A DNA stretch of 25,613 nucleotides from VRUG01 sp965372745 (GCA_965372745.1 CBDVDM010000025.1:1-25613), one strand, 5' to 3'. Counted from the stretch's first letter, positions 13,779-22,077 are shown. The notes: generated from the sequence alone by a model not told the origin. Program-made: numbers and translations.

Positions 13779-15641
13779 ATGCAGTACAAAACCATGATAG
13801 CTTTAAAAGCAGGGCGGTGTAACGTCAAATTTTGCAAGGCTACATGTTTGCTTATATTTTGTTTGCTTATAACCGGTGCATTTAATACTGCGTGTGCCGA
13901 AACTTTACCAGGAATTGCCAAATTGCTGCCGCCAGAGACCGTCCTGTTGATAGAAATTGATAATTTTCAGCAGCTCAAACAGCAGTTCGAAAAAACAAAT
14001 TTCTACAAGCTTTATAAAGACCCTGCAATGGCAGAGTTCGTAAAATATTTCGAAGCAAAATGGAAAGAAAAAATCAGGCAGTCTGATAACGGGATTATCG
14101 CCGCATTTTTTGATGCAGATGTACTGCCCCGGGGCAAAGTTGCCCTTGCTGTGGTACCCGGTGAAAAAATTCGGGATATTAACGAGTCGTCTTTTCTGTT
14201 CATAATTCAATGGGGTGAAAATTCAGCAAAAATCAAAAAAGCTATAGAAAAAGTTGTCAATAAAGCTATCGAAAACGGGTCCCACAAAAAAAGCGAGGAT
14301 TATCGTGGAGTAAGTATTGAGACGATAATAAGCAGTGATAAGTCAAAATTTAATTATTTGTTTATTGATGATTGTCTGATTGGCGCAGTGGATATTGAAG
14401 TTCTTAAATTTGTTATCGCACATATCAAAGGTGCAGGCAGCCGAACTCTCGCCGATGACTCCGATTACTCCTCTACCATGTCCACCGTTGGCCAGTATCG
14501 CGATATAAATTTCTATTTAAACATAAAGCAAATCATCAAAAAAATTATCACCGAAGATACAACCGAAAAGGCTAAAGGCTCAATAGCAAATCTCGGACTT
14601 GATAATGTTGTATCTATGGGATGTTCCATTGCTTTGGCAAGAACCCCTGATACCTTTTATCATGCCAGGCTGATTGTGAAAGTTAACGGTGCGAAAAAAG
14701 GTATCTGCAAGATGCTCGAAGCCGAGTCCGCTGTTTTAAGGGCCCCGCGATTTATACCGGCTTCGGTTTCCTCTGTTACATTTTTTAACCTGGATATCAA
14801 AAAAGCTTATAGCGAACTTGCAGGTATCATGTCTGGTTTTTCGCCGGAATCGGCGTCAATTTTATACATGCCTCTTGTCCCTGAAAGCCCGGAAGACGAA
14901 TCTGCGGTATATCTTAAGCGGGACATTATTGACCATCTCGGCTCACAGATTATAACTGCTCAAAGCATCAATAAACCGGACTCCGGAAGGCCGGCTACAA
15001 CAGAATATATTATTGCTTTGGCAGTAAATGATTCTCGTCCACTTGAAAAATCAATGTCATTGTTTCACAGCAGGGTGATAGCACCGGGACAATCAGATGC
15101 AAAGCGGGAACTTTTAGGCCATACGATTTATCTTTTCAGCTTCGGGGCTTTGCCCTTTGTTGACAAAGGCACAACCCCTATGCAGGATTATTCTGATTTC
15201 CGGTCTCCGAAAATGGCTAAACTGGCTTTTACTATCACCGATACTTACATTATTTTCGGTACCGAAGCTGCTGTCGAAAAGGCAATTCGTACTATCGAAA
15301 GCGGTACTTCCGCATCCATGAGTTCGGCAAAATGGTTTAATAAAGCCAAAGCAAATATTCCTTCAGTTGTCGGTCTGGCAAGTTTGGAAGATGACACTGT
15401 ATCAACAGAAGTGCTCTGGAATATGCTCAAAAAGACTAATAAAACTCAAGGCTCATGCGCCGTGTCAGTTGTTTCGCCAATTCAGATTGATTCACTTGTG
15501 TCAGGCCTGTTTGATTTTACTCTCCTGCCGGATTTTGAGGAAGTTCGTAAATACTTTGGTCTGTCTACATTGTACGGGATCAGCAGAGAAGACGGTTTCT
15601 TCTTCGAATGCAAAGACATCAAGCCTAAAGACAATGACTAA
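13779..15641 (+). CDS. Exported protein resembling the DUF3352 family, function unknown
   Basis: A 620-residue protein with an N-terminal export signal (hydrophobic LLIFCLLITGAF at about 24-35, likely cleavage after ACA near residue 40). The mature start, LPPETVLLIEIDNFQQLKQ, is typical of planctomycete secreted proteins related to DUF3352. Two similar halves seem present, each with a strand-rich block of the type FLFIIQWG or YIIFGTEAAVEKAI. No catalytic motif or lipobox is visible, so it is probably a soluble or surface-associated structural or binding protein. The start is supported by AAGGA (13768-13772) 6 nt before the ATG. It follows the exported protease gene and may be its partner or substrate, which is inference. 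It converges with hisG, 15 nt between stops. Confidence 0.7.
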   Translation: MQYKTMIALKAGRCNVKFCKATCLLIFCLLITGAFNTACAETLPGIAKLLPPETVLLIEIDNFQQLKQQFEKTNFYKLYKDPAMAEFVKYFEAKWKEKIRQSDNGIIAAFFDADVLPRGKVALAVVPGEKIRDINESSFLFIIQWGENSAKIKKAIEKVVNKAIENGSHKKSEDYRGVSIETIISSDKSKFNYLFIDDCLIGAVDIEVLKFVIAHIKGAGSRTLADDSDYSSTMSTVGQYRDINFYLNIKQIIKKIITEDTTEKAKGSIANLGLDNVVSMGCSIALARTPDTFYHARLIVKVNGAKKGICKMLEAESAVLRAPRFIPASVSSVTFFNLDIKKAYSELAGIMSGFSPESASILYMPLVPESPEDESAVYLKRDIIDHLGSQIITAQSINKPDSGRPATTEYIIALAVNDSRPLEKSMSLFHSRVIAPGQSDAKRELLGHTIYLFSFGALPFVDKGTTPMQDYSDFRSPKMAKLAFTITDTYIIFGTEAAVEKAIRTIESGTSASMSSAKWFNKAKANIPSVVGLASLEDDTVSTEVLWNMLKKTNKTQGSCAVSVVSPIQIDSLVSGLFDFTLLPDFEEVRKYFGLSTLYGISREDGFFFECKDIKPKDND

Positions 15642-15656
15642 ATTCGTTAATCTGGT

Positions 15657-16532
15657 TTAGTGAATTACTTTATTAAGAGGATACGTGATAATTCCGGATG
15701 CGCCTGCACGCTTCAAAGCTGGAATCAGTGAACGTTCTATTCGCTCTTCGAGTATCACCTCTATCGCTACATAATCAGATTCTGCCAGATTCGATACGGT
15801 AGGGCTTTTTTCCGAGGGGAGTATTTTCAGGATAGTTTCCAGGTCGTTCTTTTTGACATTCATTTTTACACCGACTCTGCTGCGGGCATCAATAGCTGCT
15901 TTGAGCAGAACAACAATATCTTCTATCTTTCGGCGTTTGAATTTATCTTCCCATGCGTCTTTATTTGCTATAAATCTTGTCGTCGAAGTTATCACCTCAT
16001 CTACTATTCGCAGATTATTCGCTTTAAGAGAAGAACCGGTTTCGGTAAGCTCTACTATCGCATCAACCAGCCGGGCCTTTACCTCAGTGGCGCCCCAGCT
16101 AAACTCTACTTTAACATTGGTCTTTTTCTTTTCGAAGTATTTTCTTGTCGTATTAACCAGTTCTGTTGCGATAATTGCCCCATCTAAGTCCTCTGCTCTT
16201 TGAACTTTCGATTCATTTGGCACTGCTAATACCCACCGTGCCGGCTTGCTCGTTGCCTTGCTGTAAGCAAGCTCACAGACTTCAACAACCTCTGAACCAT
16301 TCTCGATTATCCAGTCATAACCGGTAATGCCGGCGTCAAGTACCTCGTCAGCGACATATCTGCTCATTTCCTGAGCGCGAAGCATCACAAGCTGGATTTG
16401 TTCATCATCTATACGTGGAAAATAACTGCGCTGCGAATCCAGAATTTGCAACCCCGCCTTACAGAAAAGCTCTATAGTTGCTTTTTGAAGACTGCCTGCA
16501 GGTATACCTAATTTCAATTTCTTTTCTGACAT
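15657..16532 (-). CDS. hisG: ATP phosphoribosyltransferase, long form (HisG)
   Basis: This enzyme starts histidine synthesis by joining ATP and PRPP. From the ATG at 16532 it has 291 residues, the long, self-contained form with a C-terminal ACT-like regulatory domain that binds histidine, so no HisZ is required. The N-terminal catalytic lobes show LKLGIPAGSLQ, DAGITGYDWI, ATELVNTTRKYF and the PRPP-loop-like sequence VDAIVELTETGSSL. The regulatory end begins near VGVKMNVKK. The start at 16532 is chosen because AAGGGA lies 8 nt upstream; the in-frame ATG at 16541 would place the ribosome site too close. No other his gene is in the window, so the pathway genes are dispersed. A long imperfect inverted repeat (16581-16677) precedes it. 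Confidence 0.95.
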   Translation of the reverse strand: MSEKKLKLGIPAGSLQKATIELFCKAGLQILDSQRSYFPRIDDEQIQLVMLRAQEMSRYVADEVLDAGITGYDWIIENGSEVVEVCELAYSKATSKPARWVLAVPNESKVQRAEDLDGAIIATELVNTTRKYFEKKKTNVKVEFSWGATEVKARLVDAIVELTETGSSLKANNLRIVDEVITSTTRFIANKDAWEDKFKRRKIEDIVVLLKAAIDARSRVGVKMNVKKNDLETILKILPSEKSPTVSNLAESDYVAIEVILEERIERSLIPALKRAGASGIITYPLNKVIH

Positions 16533-16580
16533 TTTGTCCATCCCTTAACTTTCGCAGTTTTTTCAGCCCGGTTTTTATTC

Positions 16581-16677
16581 AACATGGCCTGTCAGGCGAA
16601 AATGGATTTTTATATGATTTTGATAAATGTTTCGCTAAGCATATAAAATCATTCGTTCCGGCTCCAAAGGCCATGTT
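16581..16677. repeat. Long imperfect inverted repeat upstream of hisG
   Basis: The outer arms AACATGGCCT (16581-16590) and AGGCCATGTT (16668-16677) are a perfect 10-bp match. The inner arms ATGATTTT (16614-16621) and AAAATCAT (16645-16652) are a perfect 8-bp match. It could fold in the hisG 5' leader (minus strand) or as a cruciform. No T-run follows it. Confidence 0.5.
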
Positions 16678-16704
16678 CCAAGTCTGTGTATAAACAACCA
16701 ACAG

Positions 16705-16725
16705 GAAAAAGTGCGAAATCGCACT
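16705..16725 (-). terminator. Intrinsic terminator of the nusA-infB-rbfA operon
   Basis: On the minus strand, AGTGCG-ATTT-CGCACT is followed directly by TTTTCC. It lies 17 nt after the stop of the 226-residue gene, where the operon should end. Confidence 0.75.
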
Positions 16726-16741
16726 ATCCGTTTCTTCTTTT

Positions 16742-17422
16742 TTATTTCCTGCGTTTTTTTGTCGTTACTTTCTTTTTCGTTTTCTTTTTTGTCTTGGTTA
16801 TTTTCTGTTTTCGAGTTCTTTTTAATTCGCCTTGGGTTCGAAGCAGATAATAAAACTCGTATGCGTCTTTAGCGGCAATCTGCCTGGTTAAAAAGCCTTC
16901 TATTTCCTGCTCATCAGCATCAGGATGCACCAGTTCATTGCTCCTGAGATACTCTACCATCTTGTCTGTAAGAGGTATCGCATGGCCATGAAAAGAGGTA
17001 AGCATGCAATAGTTAACTGCAAAATGGCTGATACTCTCGATTTTCTCAAGAGCTTCTTTGGCGGGACGCTTGCCGTTTTTTTTCAATGATGCCAAACTTA
17101 TGGTGTTGTATTTTTTAAATATCCATTCTAAAGCTGTCTTCAGTCGTAAAGCTGTCTCTCGACCAGTCGGCATATCGATACCTAATTGCTCGGCAATCTC
17201 CTCGGTCAGCGAAACACGCAAATCATTTAAGTCAACAAAGTGATTAGTAAATCTTTTCATTGCAGAGTGAGCCTGTTTCTCACTCATATTTTCGCTTATT
17301 ACTGCATAAACAAGCGATTCTGTCGGTTCTTCATGCTCTGTACTGGCTGATTTGGCGTATTTACGTTTTAATGAGCGATAAAATTTTTTGATTTTCTGAG
17401 AATATTCGTTACTGTTTTTCAT
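16742..17422 (-). CDS. Degenerate endonuclease III/HhH-GPD-fold protein with Lys-rich tail
   Basis: A 226-residue protein. Residues about 30-195 follow the endonuclease III fold: TESLVYAVISENMSEKQAHS matches the SPFELLIAVLLSAQATD region, and ALEKIESISHFAVNYCML matches the helix-hairpin-helix ALEALPGVGRKTANVVL. In this alignment, made by eye, the GVG hairpin becomes SIS, the catalytic Lys becomes Phe, and the catalytic Asp position is Thr with an adjacent Asp (PLTDKM). The C-terminal four-cysteine Fe-S cluster is absent. The last 30 or so residues are almost all Lys, Thr and Arg. It is therefore probably not an active glycosylase but a DNA- or RNA-binding derivative. It lies 70 nt after rbfA on the same strand, before the operon terminator, so it is likely co-expressed with nusA-infB-rbfA. 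Confidence 0.68.
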   Translation of the reverse strand: MKNSNEYSQKIKKFYRSLKRKYAKSASTEHEEPTESLVYAVISENMSEKQAHSAMKRFTNHFVDLNDLRVSLTEEIAEQLGIDMPTGRETALRLKTALEWIFKKYNTISLASLKKNGKRPAKEALEKIESISHFAVNYCMLTSFHGHAIPLTDKMVEYLRSNELVHPDADEQEIEGFLTRQIAAKDAYEFYYLLRTQGELKRTRKQKITKTKKKTKKKVTTKKRRK

Positions 17423-17492
17423 AAAAATCCTTGTTATGGCTGCTTAAAATCCTGTTCTGACCAGGTAGCGACTAAATAATTTACAATCACAC

Positions 17493-17873
17493 TTACTTTT
17501 CGTCAACTGATTCTTTCTTTTTCAGTTCGTCTGCGGCCTTTTGGATAATATTCATTGTCTCAATTTCCTTCTTAAATTGCTCATCTTTGTGAATATGCAG
17601 AACAGGGCAGAATTTGCTTTGGCTTTTTTTTGCCAGCAGTGATTGAATACGGCTTTTGGCATGTTCTAGCGCCTTGTAGGTTTTATGCTGGCTTGTCTCA
17701 TCTTTGCCGAAAATACTGATATACACGTCCGAATTGCGCAAATCGGCAGACACCTGCACTCTGGTAACGCTTATGAACCCTTCGATGCGCGGGTCACTGA
17801 GATGATTGGCTATAGCATCGCTGACCGTTTCTTTTATTAGGCGAGCCACTTTTTCCTGTCTTCTTGTAGCCAT
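17493..17873 (-). CDS. rbfA: Ribosome-binding factor A (RbfA)
   Basis: A 126-residue protein with the single KH-like domain of RbfA: RRQEKVARLIKETVSDAIA, then DPRIEGFISVTRVQVSADL and a VYISIFG strand. It ends in a short charged tail (DELKKKESVDEK). It assists late maturation of the 30S subunit by binding near helix 1 of 16S rRNA. Length and order are normal for the family. It begins 23 nt after the infB stop in the usual nusA-infB-rbfA order, so it is co-transcribed with IF-2. The start is fixed by the conserved N terminus. Confidence 0.95.
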   Translation of the reverse strand: MATRRQEKVARLIKETVSDAIANHLSDPRIEGFISVTRVQVSADLRNSDVYISIFGKDETSQHKTYKALEHAKSRIQSLLAKKSQSKFCPVLHIHKDEQFKKEIETMNIIQKAADELKKKESVDEK

Positions 17874-17896
17874 GGTAAAAAACCTGAATTACAAAC

Positions 17897-20506
17897 TTAA
17901 AGGGTTCTGGCTACTTCTACTATTTCAAAGAAGTCTAAAACATCGTCAATTTTGACGTCGTCGAATTTTGCCAATTTTATTCCGCACTCCAGCCCAGCCT
18001 TGACCTCGCGTGCATCATCTTTGAAATGTTTTAAAGAATCTATCGACAAATCATCGCGAATAACAATGTTGTCGCGTATTAACCGAACCTTTGCATTCTT
18101 TTTTACAATACCATCACTGACATAACAACCTGCAATTGTACCAATTTTCGATACTTTAAAGGTACTTCGTATTATTGCTCTGCCGAGATTTTTTTCCTGT
18201 TCTTCAGGCTCAAGCAGACCGACCATCGACTTTTGCAAATCTTCGGTTATACGATAGATTATAGTGTAAAGCCTTATGTCAACACCGCTGCTCTCCGCAA
18301 TCCTGGAAACATGTTCTTCAGTGACAACATTAAATCCAATAATTATTGCGTTCGAGGCCCCTGCAAGCACAACATCACCTTCTGTTATACCACCGGGGGC
18401 TGCATGCAGAATCTTTACCTTGACCTCATCTGTACTAAGGTCAGACAAATATTTCGTCAGAACATCAACCGAACCCTGGACATCAGCACGGATGATAATA
18501 TTCAGTTCCTTGACATTACCGGCCTCGATTTGACTAAACAGATTATCTAATGTAACCTGTGTTCTCTGTGCCAGTGCACCTTCTCTTGAGAGTGTCTGAT
18601 TTTCCTCTGCTGCGGTTTTCGCACGGTTAATATCCTTGAGACGGTAGAATCTGTCACCTGCCTGCGGAACATCGCTTAGGCCTGTTATTTCCACCGGCAT
18701 TGAACTTGTAGCTGTCTTTATACTTTTGCCGAAGCTGTTTCTGATAGTTTTTACTCTTCCATAGGCATTGCCGGCAAGTACCACATCACCTTTATTAAAC
18801 TGGCCTTCTTTAATTAACAAAGTAGCCACAGGCCCTTGCTGCGGCGACATTTTTGCCTCTACTACCCACCCTGTTGCTTCGATAGTATCATCTGCCTTGA
18901 GCTCAAGCAGCTCCGATATATATTCCAGATGCTCAAGTAAATCATCAATACCCTCACCTGTTATGGCACTTGTTTTTACTACTTCGGTCTCACCTCCCCA
19001 TTCTGTCGGTGTCAATTCATATTCTGAGAACTGTGAGTAGATTCTGTTAATATCAACACCGGGTAAATCTATTTTATTTAATGCTACGATAATCGGAACG
19101 CCGGCGGCCTTGCTATGTGATATCGCCTCGATAGTCTGAGGCATCACACCGTCATCAGCGGCAACAACAAGAACTACAACGTCCGTCATGTTGGCACCAC
19201 GAGCACGCATCGCTGTAAAAGCTTCATGGCCAGGCGTATCAAGGAATGTTATAGTATTGTTACCATGACTGACCTGATAAGCTCCGATATGTTGTGTAAT
19301 ACCGCCCGCTTCGCCGGCTGTCACCTGTGTCGAGCGTATCTTATCAAGCAGACTTGTCTTGCCGTGGTCAACATGGCCAAGCATTGTGACAACAACAGAG
19401 CGGCTGGTAAGATTATTTCCTGTTCGCTCTTCAAATTCAGCTTTTATCTGCATCTCAAGAGAACTTCGTCGTTCTACTGTTAACTCCGTACCGAATTCCA
19501 GCGCAATCAATTCTGCGACATCCGGGCTTATAGTTTGATTGACTGTGGCCATTACGTCATGCTGCAATAATTTACTTATAATATCCGTTGTTTTTACCGC
19601 TAGGACTGCTGATAAATCTTTTACTGTAACAGGCTCACTTATCGTTGATTTAACCGGTCGGGTAACTGTAGCAGCCATCTCATGAGCTTTTAAAGCAATC
19701 TTCCTGCGAGGTCTTGCCCGAAGGCCTTCGCCACCGGCAGCATCAAGACGGGCACGTCTCTCTTCAAGGTCTCTTTGCCGACGCTGGCTTACGAATTTGC
19801 CCCTTTTTGCAACTTCACCCTTCTGTTCTTGTTCTTCCTGTCGTCGGCCGTGTGTTCGGTCTTTGTGTTTCTTTTCTTTCGCAGGAGCTGATGCAGTCTG
19901 GCCAAGCTTTTGCCCGTCAGTTATCAAAGGCTCGGTAACAGGAGCGTCATGACGGATCCTTTTTTTGGGCTTGGCAGTAACTATAAATTCAGGTTTTTCA
20001 ACACGAACAACCTGAGGTCCGCTTAACTTTGCCGGTTCAGGTTTTTCAAGCATTGGACCTGCCGGTACTATCGGCTTGGGTTTTTTAACCTTTTTCTTTG
20101 TTTTAGGCTTTTCTTCAACTACTGCTGTTGCAGCTTCCTGCTGCTCGGAGATATCGTTCTCTGTCTGTGCATCGGTCTGTGCATCGGTCTGTGCATCGGC
20201 CTGTGCAACTGTCTGTGCATCGGCCTGTGCAACTGTCTCGTCTTGCTTTGTTTTTTTCGGGACACGTTTTTTTCGAGCAGGTTTCTTTTTGACTCTTACC
20301 TTCTTCAGGTCAACCTTTTGAGAGGTTTCAACTGTTGTGGTGTGCTCGCCTTCACTGAACCATTCACGAATTGTCGCAGCTAAACCTGCTGAGATTGCAG
20401 ACATGTGGTTCTTGACATCTAAACCTTCTGCCTGGCATTTGTTCACGATAGCTGTGCTTTTAACACCAAGCTCTTTAGCCAATATATAAACTCTTGTTGC
20501 TGCCAT
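17897..20506 (-). CDS. infB: Translation initiation factor IF-2
   Basis: An 869-residue GTPase that places initiator tRNA on the 30S subunit and promotes 50S joining. Order: N-terminal IF2_N domain (about 1-50, RVYILAKELGVKSTAIV); a long Lys/Pro/Gln-rich linker (60-285) with repeats AQTD/AQTV/AQAD at 93-115; a second IF2_N-like domain (288-345); and the G domain, with GHVDHGKT (378-385), GGITQHIGAY, DTPGHEAF, NKID (477-480) and SAITGEG. The C-terminal beta-barrel and fMet-tRNA-binding domains complete the protein. It is full length. Its linker is less well conserved than the rest, as is normal. The gene is 32 nt after nusA and 23 nt before rbfA, one operon. Confidence 0.97.
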   Translation of the reverse strand: MAATRVYILAKELGVKSTAIVNKCQAEGLDVKNHMSAISAGLAATIREWFSEGEHTTTVETSQKVDLKKVRVKKKPARKKRVPKKTKQDETVAQADAQTVAQADAQTDAQTDAQTENDISEQQEAATAVVEEKPKTKKKVKKPKPIVPAGPMLEKPEPAKLSGPQVVRVEKPEFIVTAKPKKRIRHDAPVTEPLITDGQKLGQTASAPAKEKKHKDRTHGRRQEEQEQKGEVAKRGKFVSQRRQRDLEERRARLDAAGGEGLRARPRRKIALKAHEMAATVTRPVKSTISEPVTVKDLSAVLAVKTTDIISKLLQHDVMATVNQTISPDVAELIALEFGTELTVERRSSLEMQIKAEFEERTGNNLTSRSVVVTMLGHVDHGKTSLLDKIRSTQVTAGEAGGITQHIGAYQVSHGNNTITFLDTPGHEAFTAMRARGANMTDVVVLVVAADDGVMPQTIEAISHSKAAGVPIIVALNKIDLPGVDINRIYSQFSEYELTPTEWGGETEVVKTSAITGEGIDDLLEHLEYISELLELKADDTIEATGWVVEAKMSPQQGPVATLLIKEGQFNKGDVVLAGNAYGRVKTIRNSFGKSIKTATSSMPVEITGLSDVPQAGDRFYRLKDINRAKTAAEENQTLSREGALAQRTQVTLDNLFSQIEAGNVKELNIIIRADVQGSVDVLTKYLSDLSTDEVKVKILHAAPGGITEGDVVLAGASNAIIIGFNVVTEEHVSRIAESSGVDIRLYTIIYRITEDLQKSMVGLLEPEEQEKNLGRAIIRSTFKVSKIGTIAGCYVSDGIVKKNAKVRLIRDNIVIRDDLSIDSLKHFKDDAREVKAGLECGIKLAKFDDVKIDDVLDFFEIVEVARTL
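20164..20235 (-). repeat. Six tandem 12-nt repeats in the infB linker
   Basis: On the + strand the units are TCTGTGCATCGG (four copies) and CCTGTGCAACTG (two copies), running without a gap for 72 nt. They encode the Ala-Gln-Thr/Ala-Asp/Val tetrapeptides of the IF-2 linker. Twelve nucleotides keep the frame, so copy number can vary without frameshift. Confidence 0.85.
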
Positions 20507-20538
20507 AACTACTTCTTCAGATTATTTAACTATTATAT

Positions 20539-21765
20539 CTATACATCCTCTGTTGTTTCAGCTGTTTCAGTTTCCTGCTGCATGACGTCTTCCGCCTGTT
20601 TTTGTTTTGACTCAGAAGCCAGCTGCTTAGCTTGCTCAACTGCCTGTCCCACTAATTGTTTTGCTATCCCGGCGTCAATACCAAGTTCTTTGATTAACGG
20701 CTCGGTTCCAATGTCTTCAAGGTCCAGAACCGATATAGCACCAAGTGCGATTAGCTTGTCGACAACAGTATCATCGGCACTTTCCACGTCTTTAACACAC
20801 TTGGCCAGCATCTCAATACCTTGGTTGTATTCGTTGGGTGTTAATATATCTATATCCCAGCCGGTTAACCTTGCTGCCAGACGAACGTTCTGGCCGTGTT
20901 TGCCTATCGCAAGGCTAAGCTGGTCCTCATCTACTACAACTGTTGCGCGGCCTAATTCAAAACATAATGCTATTTCGCTCACCTTGGCCGGCATTAGTGC
21001 ATTGGTAATAAGTACATGAGATGATTCATTCCAGCGGACGATATCAATCTTTTCGCCGCCAAGCTCATCAACTATATTTTTTATCCTGCTTCCTCTAACG
21101 CCGACACATGCCCCGACTGGGTCGACTTTTTCATCAAGTGACGCCACCGCTACCTTTGTCCGGTAGCCCGCTTCTCTTGATAATACACGTATCTCAATAA
21201 TATTTTCAGCTATTTCAGGCACTTCTACCTCGAACAACCGGCGAATAAAATCAGGATGTGTTCTTGAAAGGGTAATCCTGACCTGATTGGAAGCTTCCTT
21301 TACATCGAGTATCAAACAGCGAATTCTTTCTCCCGGTCTGTGTGTCTGGCCCATTATTTGTTCTGCTTTGGGCATGAAACCTTCGGTGCGATGGTTCAGG
21401 TTAATAATAAGTGTGCCCGATTCATATCGTACTACTGCTCCGCTTATTATCTCGCCTTTTCGCTGAATAAATTCCGCATAAATACTATTTCTCTCGTCGG
21501 CTCGTATCTTCTGAATCATTACCTGCTTTGCCGTTTGAGCAGGAATGCGGCCAAGTTGTTTAATATCTATCTTCTCATCATCTTTAAAAGCTGTAACCTC
21601 ACCGGTGGCGCGGTCAATATGTACGACTATCTCACTTTCCATATCTCCAAAGTGCTTGCGTACCGCTGAGACCATAGCCTCTTCCAGGTCGATAAAAATC
21701 GATTCCTTATCGATATTCTTGTCCCTGGCAATGTTCTCGACTATCCTTACTAATTCCTGATTCAT
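20539..21765 (-). CDS. nusA: Transcription termination/antitermination factor NusA
   Basis: A 408-residue RNA polymerase-associated factor that acts in pausing, intrinsic termination and antitermination. It has the N-terminal RNAP-binding domain (1-125), an S1 domain (about 130-200, GEIISGAVVRYESGTLIINL), two KH domains with GVRGSRIKNIVDELGGEKIDIV and LAIGKHGQNVRLAARLTGW, and a short C-terminal helix-hairpin-helix-like segment (IALGAISVLDLEDIG...) before an acidic Gln/Glu-rich tail. The tail is not the long double acidic repeat of enteric NusA. GGAAG about 10 nt before the ATG, with a 9-A run, is the likely ribosome site. Just upstream lies an RNA leader with a terminator, not rimP, so leader-based control is possible. 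Confidence 0.97.
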   Translation of the reverse strand: MNQELVRIVENIARDKNIDKESIFIDLEEAMVSAVRKHFGDMESEIVVHIDRATGEVTAFKDDEKIDIKQLGRIPAQTAKQVMIQKIRADERNSIYAEFIQRKGEIISGAVVRYESGTLIINLNHRTEGFMPKAEQIMGQTHRPGERIRCLILDVKEASNQVRITLSRTHPDFIRRLFEVEVPEIAENIIEIRVLSREAGYRTKVAVASLDEKVDPVGACVGVRGSRIKNIVDELGGEKIDIVRWNESSHVLITNALMPAKVSEIALCFELGRATVVVDEDQLSLAIGKHGQNVRLAARLTGWDIDILTPNEYNQGIEMLAKCVKDVESADDTVVDKLIALGAISVLDLEDIGTEPLIKELGIDAGIAKQLVGQAVEQAKQLASESKQKQAEDVMQQETETAETTEDV

Positions 21766-21791
21766 CTTTTTTTTTGCTTCCTGTATTTAAA

Positions 21792-21829
21792 TAAAACAAA
21801 AAAGTGGAAACCTTTTACAGCTTCCACTT
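21792..21829 (-). terminator. Intrinsic terminator between leader RNA and nusA
   Basis: Reading the minus strand, AAGTGGAA-11 nt-TTTCCACTT is followed by TTTTGTTTTATTT. The arms are on + at 21802-21810 and 21822-21829. It ends about 25 nt before the nusA start. Three of its 5' arm bases (21827-21829) also belong to the closing stem of the upstream long hairpin, so the two structures partly compete. Confidence 0.8.
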
Positions 21830-22071
21830 CAGCAGTACAACAACGAACCGAGATTATTTTGGTCTCTACCTTACATCAATTGCCTCCGATTCCAGCAATC
21901 TCGTTCGTTTCCTGACTCTGAAGCAGAAACAGCGATTCCCAAGCCACCATTTGCGTAAAAACGCAAGCACACGTAAATTGTTCCTTTACGCTGCACGGTA
22001 AATATTTCCTGTCAATTTCATCGTTAATACCTCTTAAACTTTTTGGTAGCCTTTAAGTATCACTACTTAAA
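21795..22071 (-). ncRNA. Structured leader RNA / small RNA upstream of nusA, unknown family
   Basis: A near-consensus promoter (22078-22105) and an intrinsic terminator (21792-21829) bound an RNA of about 275 nt. It begins with the perfect hairpin TTTAAGTA-GTGA-TACTTAAA (22052-22071), placing a GNRA-like loop at the 5' end. It contains an 11-codon ORF with a good ribosome site (21986-22021). Hairpins follow at 21972-21990 (CGTAAA/TTTACG, containing the ORF stop codon) and 21951-21966 (TTGCGT/ACGCAA). A 97-nt long hairpin (21827-21923) closes with CTTCAG/CTGAAG and has a strong CGAACGAGATT/AATCTCGGTTCG stem. I see none of the signature elements of tmRNA, RNase P RNA, SRP RNA or the common riboswitches. 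6S RNA was considered but the ends do not pair. Either an attenuated nusA leader or a free small RNA. Confidence 0.6.
21986..22021 (-). CDS. Putative leader peptide (11 residues) upstream of nusA
   Basis: The minus-strand ATG (22019-22021) is preceded by GAGGT (22029-22033) at a 7-nt spacing. It encodes MKLTGNIYRAA and stops at TAA 21986-21988, inside the first downstream hairpin. The strong ribosome site, in a window where many genes lack one, is the main support. Its codons show no obvious run of a single amino acid, so a classical amino-acid attenuator is not indicated. Confidence 0.4.
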   Translation of the reverse strand: MKLTGNIYRAA

Positions 22072-22077
22072 CTTCGC

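Noticed and set aside
16542..16700. His-operon-type attenuator upstream of hisG
   Set aside because: A short minus-strand ORF here contains only one His codon and no terminator with T-run follows, so classical histidine attenuation is not supported.
20164..20235. Tandem repeats as a CRISPR array
   Set aside because: Units are 12 nt without spacers and lie in frame inside infB.
21804..22001. 65-codon + strand ORF opposite the nusA leader RNA
   Set aside because: The minus strand has promoter, hairpins and terminator in this stretch; the + strand frame looks like a shadow with no ribosome site.
21795..22071. tmRNA, 6S RNA, RNase P RNA or SRP RNA
   Set aside because: No tRNA-like ends or tag ending in the usual way, no paired 5'/3' ends as in 6S RNA, and none of the conserved RNase P or SRP core sequences were found by eye; a covariance search is the decisive test.
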